From Chlamydia pecorum E58 (GTDB lineage: Bacteria; Chlamydiota; Chlamydiia; Chlamydiales; Chlamydiaceae): 64,000 nt of DNA. Made by a program: the position numbers and the translations under genes. Positions within the stretch are counted from its first letter, which is position 1. Each line of letters opens with the position of its first letter. The notes below the pieces were generated by a model. The model saw only the letters and a list, made by a program, of their open reading frames with translations. It ran no database searches and was not told the origin of the DNA. Positions 1 through 7,405 of this stretch are shown piece after piece. The stretch is taken from the NCBI RefSeq assembly GCF_000204135.1, contig NC_015408.1:186001-250000 (forward strand), written 5' to 3'.

Positions 1-459
1 AAAGAGAAGCCTACGCTGCAACTTACAGTAAATAAAACGTTCCTAGAAAAGCTCTCCAAGGAACATGCGACAAAACTTTGGAACCATGCCACACAATACC
101 TCTACCAAAATTATGGCACCAGTCATACAATTCTCAAAGAGCAGCTCCCCTTTACAGGGAAACTCAGGAACCGTCGGGATATCTCCAGATATGTAATTAC
201 AGGGCTCATTCTCCTTTCAAGCTTAAGCATTGTTGCTCTTGCGAGTTTGTATCTTGCCTGGCAAGCATATGATCGCATGGATGAACCTCAAAAAATAAAA
301 CGAGGAATAAATATCGCAAAACTGGTAGAGATCGTGCAAAAAGAGCCTCCACAAAAGATTGCGTTAATTCTTTCATTTTTAGATCCAGGGAAAGCTGAAG
401 AGCTCTTAAATAAACTTCCTATAGAGATACAACATCAAGTACTGAAATATAAACTTTAG
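1..459 (+). CDS. fliF: FliF-like MS-ring protein, C-terminal part (CT719 homologue)
   Basis: The reading frame is open from the first base, so the gene starts before the window; 152 C-terminal residues are visible. A single hydrophobic helix lies at visible residues 64-88, as in the second membrane helix of FliF, followed by a cytoplasmic tail. The tail (about 106-150) contains IALILSFLDPGKAEELL and resembles the middle domain of the flagellar switch protein FliG, not just the short FliG-binding peptide usual for FliF. It sits directly before FliH- and FliI-like genes. FliF forms the inner-membrane ring of flagella; Chlamydia has no flagellum, so these parts are thought to serve export. Identity as FliF rests on synteny and topology; the FliG-like tail is my reading. 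Confidence 0.85.
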   Translation, partial: KEKPTLQLTVNKTFLEKLSKEHATKLWNHATQYLYQNYGTSHTILKEQLPFTGKLRNRRDISRYVITGLILLSSLSIVALASLYLAWQAYDRMDEPQKIKRGINIAKLVEIVQKEPPQKIALILSFLDPGKAEELLNKLPIEIQHQVLKYKL

Positions 460-474
460 AATTAGGTAGATGGG

Positions 475-1020
475 ATGACTCCACAACCCCCTGGTTCTTT
501 TCCCGATACTTGTCCTGAAGATTCCTCTTTAATCTTAGAATGGGAAGCTTCTCTAGATTCCCTTGGACAAGAACTTCCTTCTCAGGATACGGCCTCTCAG
601 GAACTCCTCTCTTTAATCCAACTCTTTAGAAAGCTCTCTATTCATATGCTGGCAGAACTAGAAAAGGTCACCCAAAAGCTCAAGCCCGACCTCCTTGAGC
701 TCGCCTTACTCACCTGCGAAAAGTTTCTCTATAAAAAACTAGAACAACCTCAAGAGCTTTCCTTGCTGCTCTCTGCAGCTCTCAAGAGATTCTCCTCTGT
801 TCGTTCTCTATCTCCACTGAAGATTTTCTTGCATCCTGAGGACCTTAAACACCTTCATGCCTGGATGTCCTGCCATGACCTCCCGCTGATCAAACATGCA
901 GAGTTTCTTCCTGACACAACATGTAAAAAAGCAAGCTATAAAATAGAAACTCCCGAAGGGATCTTAAGGCAAGATATTGGAGAAGAACTCGACCACCTGC
1001 TTTCTGTTTTGACCACATGA
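475..1020 (+). CDS. fliH: FliH/SctL-like stator protein (CT718 homologue)
   Basis: This 181-residue protein lies between FliF and FliI, the position of fliH in flagellar operons. It has an acidic N-terminus, a helical middle (about 40-80) and a C-terminal half with the alternating pattern of FliH/SctL proteins. FliH dimers hold the export ATPase FliI at the base of the export gate and restrain its activity. The gene starts 15 bases after the fliF stop, and its stop overlaps the fliI start (ATGA), so the two are probably translationally coupled. Direct similarity is weak; the assignment depends on position. SctL of the injectisome is encoded separately at 40.9 kb. Confidence 0.75.
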   Translation: MTPQPPGSFPDTCPEDSSLILEWEASLDSLGQELPSQDTASQELLSLIQLFRKLSIHMLAELEKVTQKLKPDLLELALLTCEKFLYKKLEQPQELSLLLSAALKRFSSVRSLSPLKIFLHPEDLKHLHAWMSCHDLPLIKHAEFLPDTTCKKASYKIETPEGILRQDIGEELDHLLSVLTT

Positions 1021-2318
1021 CTTACCTAAACAAAGAGAAAATACATCTCCATCATTGGCAGCCCTACCGCGCGTGCGGCTTGCTATCTCGAGTGTCTGGG
1101 AATCTCCTAGAAGCACACGGGTTATCTGCATGCCTCGGAGAACTATGCAAAATCTCTTCAACACAATCTTCAGAACTTCTTGCAGAGGTCATCGGCTTCC
1201 ACAACCAGACAACCCTGCTCATGTCGCTATCTCCCTTGTATGGAGTTGCCTTAGGAACAGAAGTTCTCCCCTTGCGTCGTCCCCCCTCTTTGCATCTTTC
1301 AGATCACCTTCTAGGCAGAGTTTTGGATGGCTTAGGGAACCCTATCGACAACCAAAAAGACCTACCAAAAACCCACCGTAAGCCGCTGATTTCCCCACCC
1401 CCTCCCCCTATGACGAGGAAACCGATCCATGAAGTCTTCCCGACAGGAATTAAGGCGATAGATGCCTGTTTAACCCTAGGAAAGGGACAACGCATTGGCG
1501 TCTTCTCAGAACCTGGGAGCGGAAAATCTTCTCTTCTCTCTTCTATTGCCTTAGGATCGAAATCCACAATCAATGTGATAGCATTAATTGGAGAGCGTGG
1601 AAGGGAAGTTCGTGAATACATAGAGCGCCATAAAGAAGCTCTAAAAAAACATCAAACCGTGATTGTTACAGCCCCCGCACACGAAACTGCTCCTATAAAG
1701 ATTATAGCGGGTCGTGTAGCCATGACCATTGCAGAATTTTTTCGCGAGCAAGGCCACGATGTACTATTTATTATGGACTCGCTTTCCCGTTGGATCTCGG
1801 CTCTACAAGAAGTTGCCCTTGCTCGCGGAGAGACTCTCTCTTCTCACCACTATGCTGCTTCGGTATTCCATCATGTTTCTGAGTTCACAGAGCGCTCAGG
1901 AAATAGCGATCAGGGCTCCATCACAGCACTCTTGGCAATTTTGCACTATCCCGATCACCCCGATGTATTTACAGATTATTTAAAGTCCCTTTTGGATGGG
2001 CACTTTTTCCTCTCCAACCAAGGACATGCTTTTACCTCTCCCCCCATAGATATCTTATCTAGCCTCTCACGATCCGCGCAATCTCTCTCTCTTCCACATC
2101 ACTATGCTGCAGCAGAAAAACTCCGTTCTTTACTTAAGGTATACAATGAAGCCTTAGATATTATCCGCCTAGGAGCGTATACTCCAGGACAAGATAAAGA
2201 CCTTGATGAAGCTATGAAGCTAATCCCAAGCATTCAAGCGTTTCTTTCTCAACCTCTTACAAATTACTGTAACTTTGATACGACCATAAAACAGTTGGAA
2301 ACGTTACTTCATTCATGA
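1017..2318 (+). CDS. fliI: Flagellar-type export ATPase FliI (CT717 homologue)
   Basis: A 433-residue F1-beta-like ATPase of the FliI/SctN family. It has an N-terminal beta-barrel region, a P-loop at about 164-171 (SEPGSGKS), a Walker B segment (DVLFIMDSLSRW) and the family signature RGETLSSHHYAASVFHHVSE. FliI hexamers unload chaperones and feed substrates to the export gate. The first glycine of the usual GxxxxGKS P-loop is serine here, and a proline-rich stretch (126-131) precedes the catalytic domain. It is coupled to fliH by ATGA and overlaps the next gene the same way. The injectisome ATPase SctN is not in this window. Confidence 0.95.
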   Translation: MTYLNKEKIHLHHWQPYRACGLLSRVSGNLLEAHGLSACLGELCKISSTQSSELLAEVIGFHNQTTLLMSLSPLYGVALGTEVLPLRRPPSLHLSDHLLGRVLDGLGNPIDNQKDLPKTHRKPLISPPPPPMTRKPIHEVFPTGIKAIDACLTLGKGQRIGVFSEPGSGKSSLLSSIALGSKSTINVIALIGERGREVREYIERHKEALKKHQTVIVTAPAHETAPIKIIAGRVAMTIAEFFREQGHDVLFIMDSLSRWISALQEVALARGETLSSHHYAASVFHHVSEFTERSGNSDQGSITALLAILHYPDHPDVFTDYLKSLLDGHFFLSNQGHAFTSPPIDILSSLSRSAQSLSLPHHYAAAEKLRSLLKVYNEALDIIRLGAYTPGQDKDLDEAMKLIPSIQAFLSQPLTNYCNFDTTIKQLETLLHS

Positions 2319-2674
2319 ACCGTCGCCTTGAAAGCTTATCTTTGATATTAAAAGTACAAATTTTCCGTTCCTTGAACAACATTCATACCTATGCACAACA
2401 GGTAGCTTATTTAGCTAAGCAACTCGAAATTCTCGAAGAGAGAGTTTCCCTATTGGGGAAACTACGTCAAGAGCGTTTTCTCTCAAGAGAAAACGTTCTT
2501 AATTATGATTCTCTTTTAGAACACTTGAAAACATTACAAGATTCTCTTTATAAACGACACAGTGAGTCTATGCAATTTCTGTTAAAAAACACCATCCGAC
2601 TCTCGAACATAATCAACCGTAGAAAAATCATCGAAAAGATCAAAAACAACAGATATTCTAAAACTAAGAGATAG
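2315..2674 (+). CDS. FliJ-position coiled-coil protein (CT716 homologue)
   Basis: This 119-residue, strongly basic, helical protein overlaps the fliI stop by four bases (ATGA). Two long amphipathic helices with heptad-like leucines (about 5-50 and 60-110) are the only visible feature, which is the design of FliJ/SctO stalk proteins that sit in the ATPase pore. Sequence conservation in that family is very low, so the FliJ-like role is inferred from size, helicity and position straight after fliI. I see no catalytic motif. Confidence 0.7.
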   Translation: MNRRLESLSLILKVQIFRSLNNIHTYAQQVAYLAKQLEILEERVSLLGKLRQERFLSRENVLNYDSLLEHLKTLQDSLYKRHSESMQFLLKNTIRLSNIINRRKIIEKIKNNRYSKTKR

Positions 2675-2691
2675 GAACGCAAGGCCCCATA

Positions 2692-4077
2692 ATGACCAAT
2701 TCTGCATATTCCTTATCTGCTATGGATATGCCCTCGCTAGCAGAAAAACTCAGAGCTATAAAGCAAGAACATCTTTTATGCTTTTGGCCCACACTCTCCC
2801 CAAAGCAGCAATACCGTTTGTATTCCCAGCTTTCTTCTCTTGATATTCAACTTTTCCAACAACAACAACAGCTTCTTTCTTCTCCAACTCCTCTTCCTAA
2901 AAATTTCCGTCCTGTATCTTCTTTCGCTTCCTCGGGGGAAGATCCCGAAAGAACAAAAACAGGCACCTCTCTTCTTAAAGAAAAAAAAGTGGCTTGTGTC
3001 GTGCTCGCAGGGGGACAGGGCTCTCGCCTTAAATGTGACGGCCCTAAGGGGTTATTTCCTGTATCGCCAATTAAAAAAAAGCCGCTCTTTCAACTTGTTG
3101 CTGAAAAGGTCTGTGCAGCAAGTAAACTTGCTGGGCAGACTTTACCCTTAGCTTTTATGACCTCTCCCCTAAATAACAGACAAACCCGCTCCTATTTTGA
3201 GTCAAATGCCTATTTCTCTTTAGATCCAAATCACGTCGATTTTTTCTGTCAGCCATTATGGCCCTTACTTAACCTCTCTGGAGAATTATTTCTCGAAGAT
3301 GAATCCACATTAGCTTTAGGCCCAAATGGAAATGGGTGCTTAGCGACACTCCTTCTCACCTCGGGGATCTGGGAAAAATGGCATAATATCGGCATCGAAA
3401 TGGTCAGCGTGATCCCCATAGATAACCCTCTGGCTCTTCCTTTTGATGTGGAGCTCTGTGGATTTCACGCGATGGAAAATAACGAAGTCACGATCAAAGC
3501 AACACTAAGACAAACTGCCATCGAAGATGTTGGGATCCTCGTGGAATCAGAAGATTCTGGGAAAACTTCTGTTATTGAATATTCTGAGATCCCCCAAGAT
3601 GAAAGGTTCTCTATGCATCCTAACGGCAAGCTAGAGTACGGTTTGGCAAACATAGGGTTGTATTGCCTATCTATGGATTTCATCCGTAAAGCGGCACATA
3701 AAACTCTACCTTTATACAAAGCACGCAAATATGCAAAGCAACTTGGCCAAATCTCATCCACGGAAAAAAATGCTTGGAAATTTGAAGAGTTTATTTTCGA
3801 TTTATTCTGCTACAGCGAGCAATGTCGTACTCTTGTCTACCCACGGCAAGAATGCTTTGCGCCATTAAAAAATCTCGAAGGAAATCATAGTTTAGATACT
3901 GTAAGACAAGCCCTCTCTGCAAGAGAGCGTCAGCTCTTCCATGAGGTTACAGGGAAACAGCTCTCTCCAAATACAACATTTGAATTAGAAGCAGATTTTT
4001 ATTATCCTTTAACTTCTACTTCCTTACACTGGGAAAATAAAGCCTTTTTCGAGGAACCGTTTTTTGAGGCCTCATGA
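2692..4077 (+). CDS. Eukaryotic-type UDP-sugar pyrophosphorylase (CT715 homologue)
   Basis: A 461-residue nucleotidyltransferase of the UAP1/UGP2 fold. The nucleotide-binding loop is at about 104-120 (LAGGQGSRLKCDGPKG), followed by a uridine-binding region, and PIDNPLALPFDVELCGF matches the metal and sugar-phosphate region. Family members make UDP-GlcNAc or UDP-glucose from UTP and the sugar 1-phosphate; the UAP1-like spacing favours UDP-N-acetylglucosamine, needed for lipid A and peptidoglycan precursors, but UDP-glucose cannot be excluded. It is coupled to gpsA by an ATGA overlap. The resemblance to eukaryotic rather than GlmU enzymes is a known peculiarity of chlamydiae. Confidence 0.85.
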   Translation: MTNSAYSLSAMDMPSLAEKLRAIKQEHLLCFWPTLSPKQQYRLYSQLSSLDIQLFQQQQQLLSSPTPLPKNFRPVSSFASSGEDPERTKTGTSLLKEKKVACVVLAGGQGSRLKCDGPKGLFPVSPIKKKPLFQLVAEKVCAASKLAGQTLPLAFMTSPLNNRQTRSYFESNAYFSLDPNHVDFFCQPLWPLLNLSGELFLEDESTLALGPNGNGCLATLLLTSGIWEKWHNIGIEMVSVIPIDNPLALPFDVELCGFHAMENNEVTIKATLRQTAIEDVGILVESEDSGKTSVIEYSEIPQDERFSMHPNGKLEYGLANIGLYCLSMDFIRKAAHKTLPLYKARKYAKQLGQISSTEKNAWKFEEFIFDLFCYSEQCRTLVYPRQECFAPLKNLEGNHSLDTVRQALSARERQLFHEVTGKQLSPNTTFELEADFYYPLTSTSLHWENKAFFEEPFFEAS

Positions 4078-5078
4078 CAGAAAAAATCGCCTACTTAGGC
4101 ATGGGAATCTGGGGATTCTGTTTGGCAACGCTGCTGGCAAAAAAAGGTTTTCGTGTGCAAGGATGGTCTCGAAATCCCCAGCTTATTGCGGAGCTCCAGC
4201 AAAAGCAACGACATCCACGAGCTCCTGAAATCCCAATTTCTCCAAACCTTACCTTCTCTACAGACCTTGCAGAAACTCTAGAAGGGGCCTCAATGATCAT
4301 TGAGGGAGTATCTTCTGCAGGAATTCGTCCTATTGCGAAACAACTGAAGCAGATTTCCCCTTTATCCGTGCCTTTTGTCATTACTTCTAAGGGAATCGAG
4401 CAAAACACAGGACTCTTGCTCAGCGAAATTATGCTTGAAGTCTTTGGGAATTCTGCAAAGCAATATCTTGGTTACCTTAGCGGCCCTTCTATAGCGAAAG
4501 AAGTCCTGAAAAATTGCCCATGTTCTGTCGTGATTAGCGCCTATGATCCAGAAACTCTCAAGCATATCCATCAAGCATTTGCAACACCGACATTTCGCGT
4601 CTATCCTAATACCGACGTTAAAGGAGTAGCTTTGGGAGGCGCCTTAAAAAATATCATCGCAATCGCTTGTGGAATCTCAGAAGGGTTCCATTTTGGCAAC
4701 AACGCTAAGGCGGGTCTTGTCACTCGAGGTCTCCATGAAATGCGCAAACTTGCTAGCATTATGGGATGTCGTCCCGAAACCTTAAATGGCTTAGCAGGAC
4801 TTGGAGATCTTTGTGTAACATGCTTTTCGGAGTTCAGTAGAAACTTACAATTCGGGAAGCTTATCGCTGAAGGGTATACCTTAGAGCAAGCAAAGGAAAA
4901 GATCGGCATGGTGGTGGAAGGTGCCTATACAGCGCTCTCTGCTCATCAGATCGCTCAGCATCATCATATTGAAATGCCCATCACTACGGGGATCTATCGT
5001 GTCCTTTATGAAAACCTTGATCTCCAAGAAGGCATAGCTATGCTGTTACAAAGAAGCACAAAAGAAGAGTATCTCTAG
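4074..5078 (+). CDS. gpsA: Glycerol-3-phosphate dehydrogenase [NAD(P)+]
   Basis: A 334-residue enzyme reducing dihydroxyacetone phosphate to sn-glycerol 3-phosphate, the backbone of phospholipids. The N-terminal Rossmann motif reads GMGIWGFCLATLLAKKG (about 9-25). The substrate-binding and catalytic region includes SGPSIAKEV, the conserved lysine in GALKNIIAIA, and NNAKAGLVTRGLHEM. Length is normal for GpsA. It overlaps the upstream pyrophosphorylase stop by four bases, and the transcript probably ends at the hairpin that begins inside the last codons of this gene. Confidence 0.96.
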   Translation: MTEKIAYLGMGIWGFCLATLLAKKGFRVQGWSRNPQLIAELQQKQRHPRAPEIPISPNLTFSTDLAETLEGASMIIEGVSSAGIRPIAKQLKQISPLSVPFVITSKGIEQNTGLLLSEIMLEVFGNSAKQYLGYLSGPSIAKEVLKNCPCSVVISAYDPETLKHIHQAFATPTFRVYPNTDVKGVALGGALKNIIAIACGISEGFHFGNNAKAGLVTRGLHEMRKLASIMGCRPETLNGLAGLGDLCVTCFSEFSRNLQFGKLIAEGYTLEQAKEKIGMVVEGAYTALSAHQIAQHHHIEMPITTGIYRVLYENLDLQEGIAMLLQRSTKEEYL

Positions 5079-5106
5079 CCCTTTGGGTATCTTTTGTGCC
5101 TTTTTC
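5056..5106 (+). terminator. Intrinsic terminator after gpsA
   Basis: A perfect 10-base-pair inverted repeat (GCACAAAAGA at 5056-5065 and TCTTTTGTGC at 5090-5099) is followed by C and a run of five T. The left arm lies inside the last gpsA codons. The 24-base loop holds a small CCC/GGG hairpin. It probably ends the fliF-gpsA transcript and separates it from porB. Confidence 0.7.
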
Positions 5107-5124
5107 TCTTGTGTTGTTTTCTAT

Positions 5125-5152
5125 TTGTACAATTTTTTACCATCTGTTAAAT
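5125..5152 (+). promoter_or_regulatory. Putative sigma66 promoter of porB
   Basis: TTGTAC (5125-5130), a 16-base spacer and TTAAAT (5147-5152) precede porB. The predicted start near 5159 leaves a leader of about 33 bases to the ATG at 5192. It is placed just downstream of the gpsA terminator, which supports separate transcription of porB. Confidence 0.4.
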
Positions 5153-5191
5153 AAGGCTTTATCACCCACAGCACATAAGGCCACTGAGCAC

Positions 5192-6223
5192 ATGAATAGC
5201 AAGCTGCTAAAATCCCTTCGCTTAGTCACACTTTGCGTTTTTGCCCTACTAGGGACTTCAACCTCTTCTCTATATGCTATGCCTGCAGGAAATCCAGCTT
5301 TCCCCGTACTTCCTGGGATTAATTCTGGGCAACACGGATGGTGTATGTTCCATCTTTGTGATAGCAAGGATCTCTTTACAGCCCTTTCAGGCAGCTTAAA
5401 AGTTGGGTTTTGTGGAGACTTCATCTACTCGGAAAGTGCCCATGTCACAGATGTTCCTGTAATTACCTCCGTAACAACTATAGGAGTAGGAACACAGCCC
5501 ACGATCATTTCCACAACAAAAACTTATAACTTTGATGTAATGAATGCTTCAACGCATTCTAGCTCTGCATTTGCAAGCGTCTCTTTGCAAGAGCATTCTC
5601 CTGCTATGATTCCTCTTCTTGATATCTCCTTCACTGTCAGAATCGGAGGGATCAAACAACACTACCGTCTTCCCTTGAATGCGTATCGTGATTTCACTTC
5701 ATCACCTCTTAATGCAGAATCTGAAGTGACAGACGGTATTATTGAACTACAATCCAACTATGGGTTTATTTGGGACCTTTCTCTTGATAAAGTCTTATGG
5801 AAAGATGGGGTTTCTTTTATTGGAGCTGGGGTCTCCTACCGCCAAGCATCTGCCCCTGTGAACTATATTGTAGTGTACAACAAGACAAATCCTGAGGTGT
5901 ATTTTGATTCCACAGATGGTAGCCTGAACTATAAAGAATGGTCGGCGCACTTTGGTCTTACGACTTACCTAAACGACTATATTCTTCCATACCTAGGGAT
6001 TTCTATAGGGAATTCTACACGTAAAGCTCCCAAGGATAGCTTTAAAAAACTTGAAGAACAATTTACAAATTTCAAGTTTCAAGTTCGTGATATTACAAAC
6101 TTTGATAAAACGAACTTCTACTGTGGCGCGACCTGTTGCATCTCTGATAACTTCTTTTATAATGTAGAGAGTCGCTGGGGCTATCAAAGAGCTATTAGTG
6201 TAATGTCAGGTTTCCAATTTTAA
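5192..6223 (+). CDS. porB: Outer-membrane porin PorB (CT713 homologue)
   Basis: This 343-residue cysteine-containing outer-membrane protein has a signal peptide of about 26 residues (basic start, then LVTLCVFALLG, cleavage near SLYA). The mature part is rich in alternating strands and ends in phenylalanine (SGFQF), the C-terminal signal for outer-membrane beta-barrels. Chlamydial PorB is a minor porin implicated in dicarboxylate (2-oxoglutarate) uptake. The frame is open from 5096, but the ATG at 5192 is chosen because it starts the signal peptide and lies after the proposed promoter; the extra 32 residues look unlike coding sequence. The gene converges on the DUF582 gene with a three-base overlap of the stop codons. 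Confidence 0.92.
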   Translation: MNSKLLKSLRLVTLCVFALLGTSTSSLYAMPAGNPAFPVLPGINSGQHGWCMFHLCDSKDLFTALSGSLKVGFCGDFIYSESAHVTDVPVITSVTTIGVGTQPTIISTTKTYNFDVMNASTHSSSAFASVSLQEHSPAMIPLLDISFTVRIGGIKQHYRLPLNAYRDFTSSPLNAESEVTDGIIELQSNYGFIWDLSLDKVLWKDGVSFIGAGVSYRQASAPVNYIVVYNKTNPEVYFDSTDGSLNYKEWSAHFGLTTYLNDYILPYLGISIGNSTRKAPKDSFKKLEEQFTNFKFQVRDITNFDKTNFYCGATCCISDNFFYNVESRWGYQRAISVMSGFQF

Positions 6224-7389
6224 GATTTAACTCCAGAAATTAACGTTCTATATACACCATCTAAAAGCCTTAGAGACGAAGAAACCAAGCTCCACTGTTG
6301 CAGCATTGCTTTTAGCTGAAGGTCTAACATCATCTGCTGGGTTTGTGCTAAATCACCGTAATTTTGCACATCCGCAAGGAGCGTATTAAAGAAGTTTAAT
6401 AATCCTCCTGAAGTTGTTGCGGTTTCTATATTAATATCTCCATCCACAACGACTCTTTCGGTATTCTGTAACCCAAGAATAGAAAAATCTGCACCGACAA
6501 CTTTATATGAAGGCGAAAAATCATCAACACCTCGAGTAAAAATGATCGAATTTAAGTTCAGCATTAAGCTTTTTAATTGTTCCTCTATAAGATCTAAAGA
6601 ATTTAAATAATTATCCGCGATTTCTGTAAGTTGTGTTTTTTGTGCTTCTGTCAAACTTGAATGCATAGATACATTTGTTTTGATCTTCGCTAAAAGAGCT
6701 TTGGCTTGCTCCGTACTTTTAATATCATTCCTTAACGAAGCTCTTTCCTCATCGTATCGCGAAAGCACCATTTCATAGCCATACTTAAAATTCGCAGTGT
6801 CATTCGTTTGAGAAATGTAAGATCCTAAGTTATAATTTATCGGCGCAGAGTTAAAATTCTTAACAATCTCAAGAAGCGGACTAAAGGTTGTCTGAGCATA
6901 TCCTGCAAGGTTCAACTCCTGACCTAAAGCGTACAATGCAGCTTCCTGAGAGGGGATGTATTTATCCAGCAAAATGTAAGCAAAGGCTGATTGAAAGGGC
7001 ATTTTGTTCACAACAGACCCTTCCACAGGATTCATCTCTGGAGCTGTAGTTAAAGCTTGAGGAGAAACTTTTTTTAGGTTTTTCTGGAACACCTTGTCAT
7101 TGTTCTTGCGGATCTCTCTATTGTTTTGCTCATTGATCACAGCTTGAAACATGGCAAGCTCCACCCCAGCATGTAACGCACTACGATTCATAGAAGAAAC
7201 AAACTCTTCCCCTAAACCGAGCTTTTGTACTTTCTTCAGGAGATCTTTAAATTCCTGCAGATGCTGAGCAAGCTCATGAGCATCTACAAACTCCAGAGCT
7301 AAAGCTGTTGAAGACTCTCTCATATTTAAGGAAGACTGTTGTTCCCCAAGCCCATGACAATACTGCTCGTGTTGTATTTTATTTATCAT
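6220..7389 (-). CDS. DUF582 family protein, probable T3S effector (CT712 homologue)
   Basis: A 389-residue, mostly helical protein with no signal peptide or clear membrane span. The C-terminal part (about 130-389) aligns by eye with the end of the neighbouring 760-residue protein: QSAFAYILLDKYIPSQEAA here against QSVYTSLMLDKFLPAQQQV there, and similar final helices ending in VKS and IKS. This pair corresponds to CT712/CT711 of the DUF582 family, whose members are T3S substrates and have been linked to host ESCRT factors. An AAGG ribosome-binding site lies six bases before the ATG. The gene follows its paralogue after 16 bases, so they are one operon. Confidence 0.85.
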   Translation of the reverse strand: MINKIQHEQYCHGLGEQQSSLNMRESSTALALEFVDAHELAQHLQEFKDLLKKVQKLGLGEEFVSSMNRSALHAGVELAMFQAVINEQNNREIRKNNDKVFQKNLKKVSPQALTTAPEMNPVEGSVVNKMPFQSAFAYILLDKYIPSQEAALYALGQELNLAGYAQTTFSPLLEIVKNFNSAPINYNLGSYISQTNDTANFKYGYEMVLSRYDEERASLRNDIKSTEQAKALLAKIKTNVSMHSSLTEAQKTQLTEIADNYLNSLDLIEEQLKSLMLNLNSIIFTRGVDDFSPSYKVVGADFSILGLQNTERVVVDGDINIETATTSGGLLNFFNTLLADVQNYGDLAQTQQMMLDLQLKAMLQQWSLVSSSLRLLDGVYRTLISGVKS

Positions 7390-7405
7390 AGAATCCTTCC
7401 CTAAA

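Noticed and set aside
5096..5191. 32 extra N-terminal codons in front of porB
   Set aside because: Would put the start upstream of the predicted promoter -35 and bury the signal peptide; ATG at 5192 is better.
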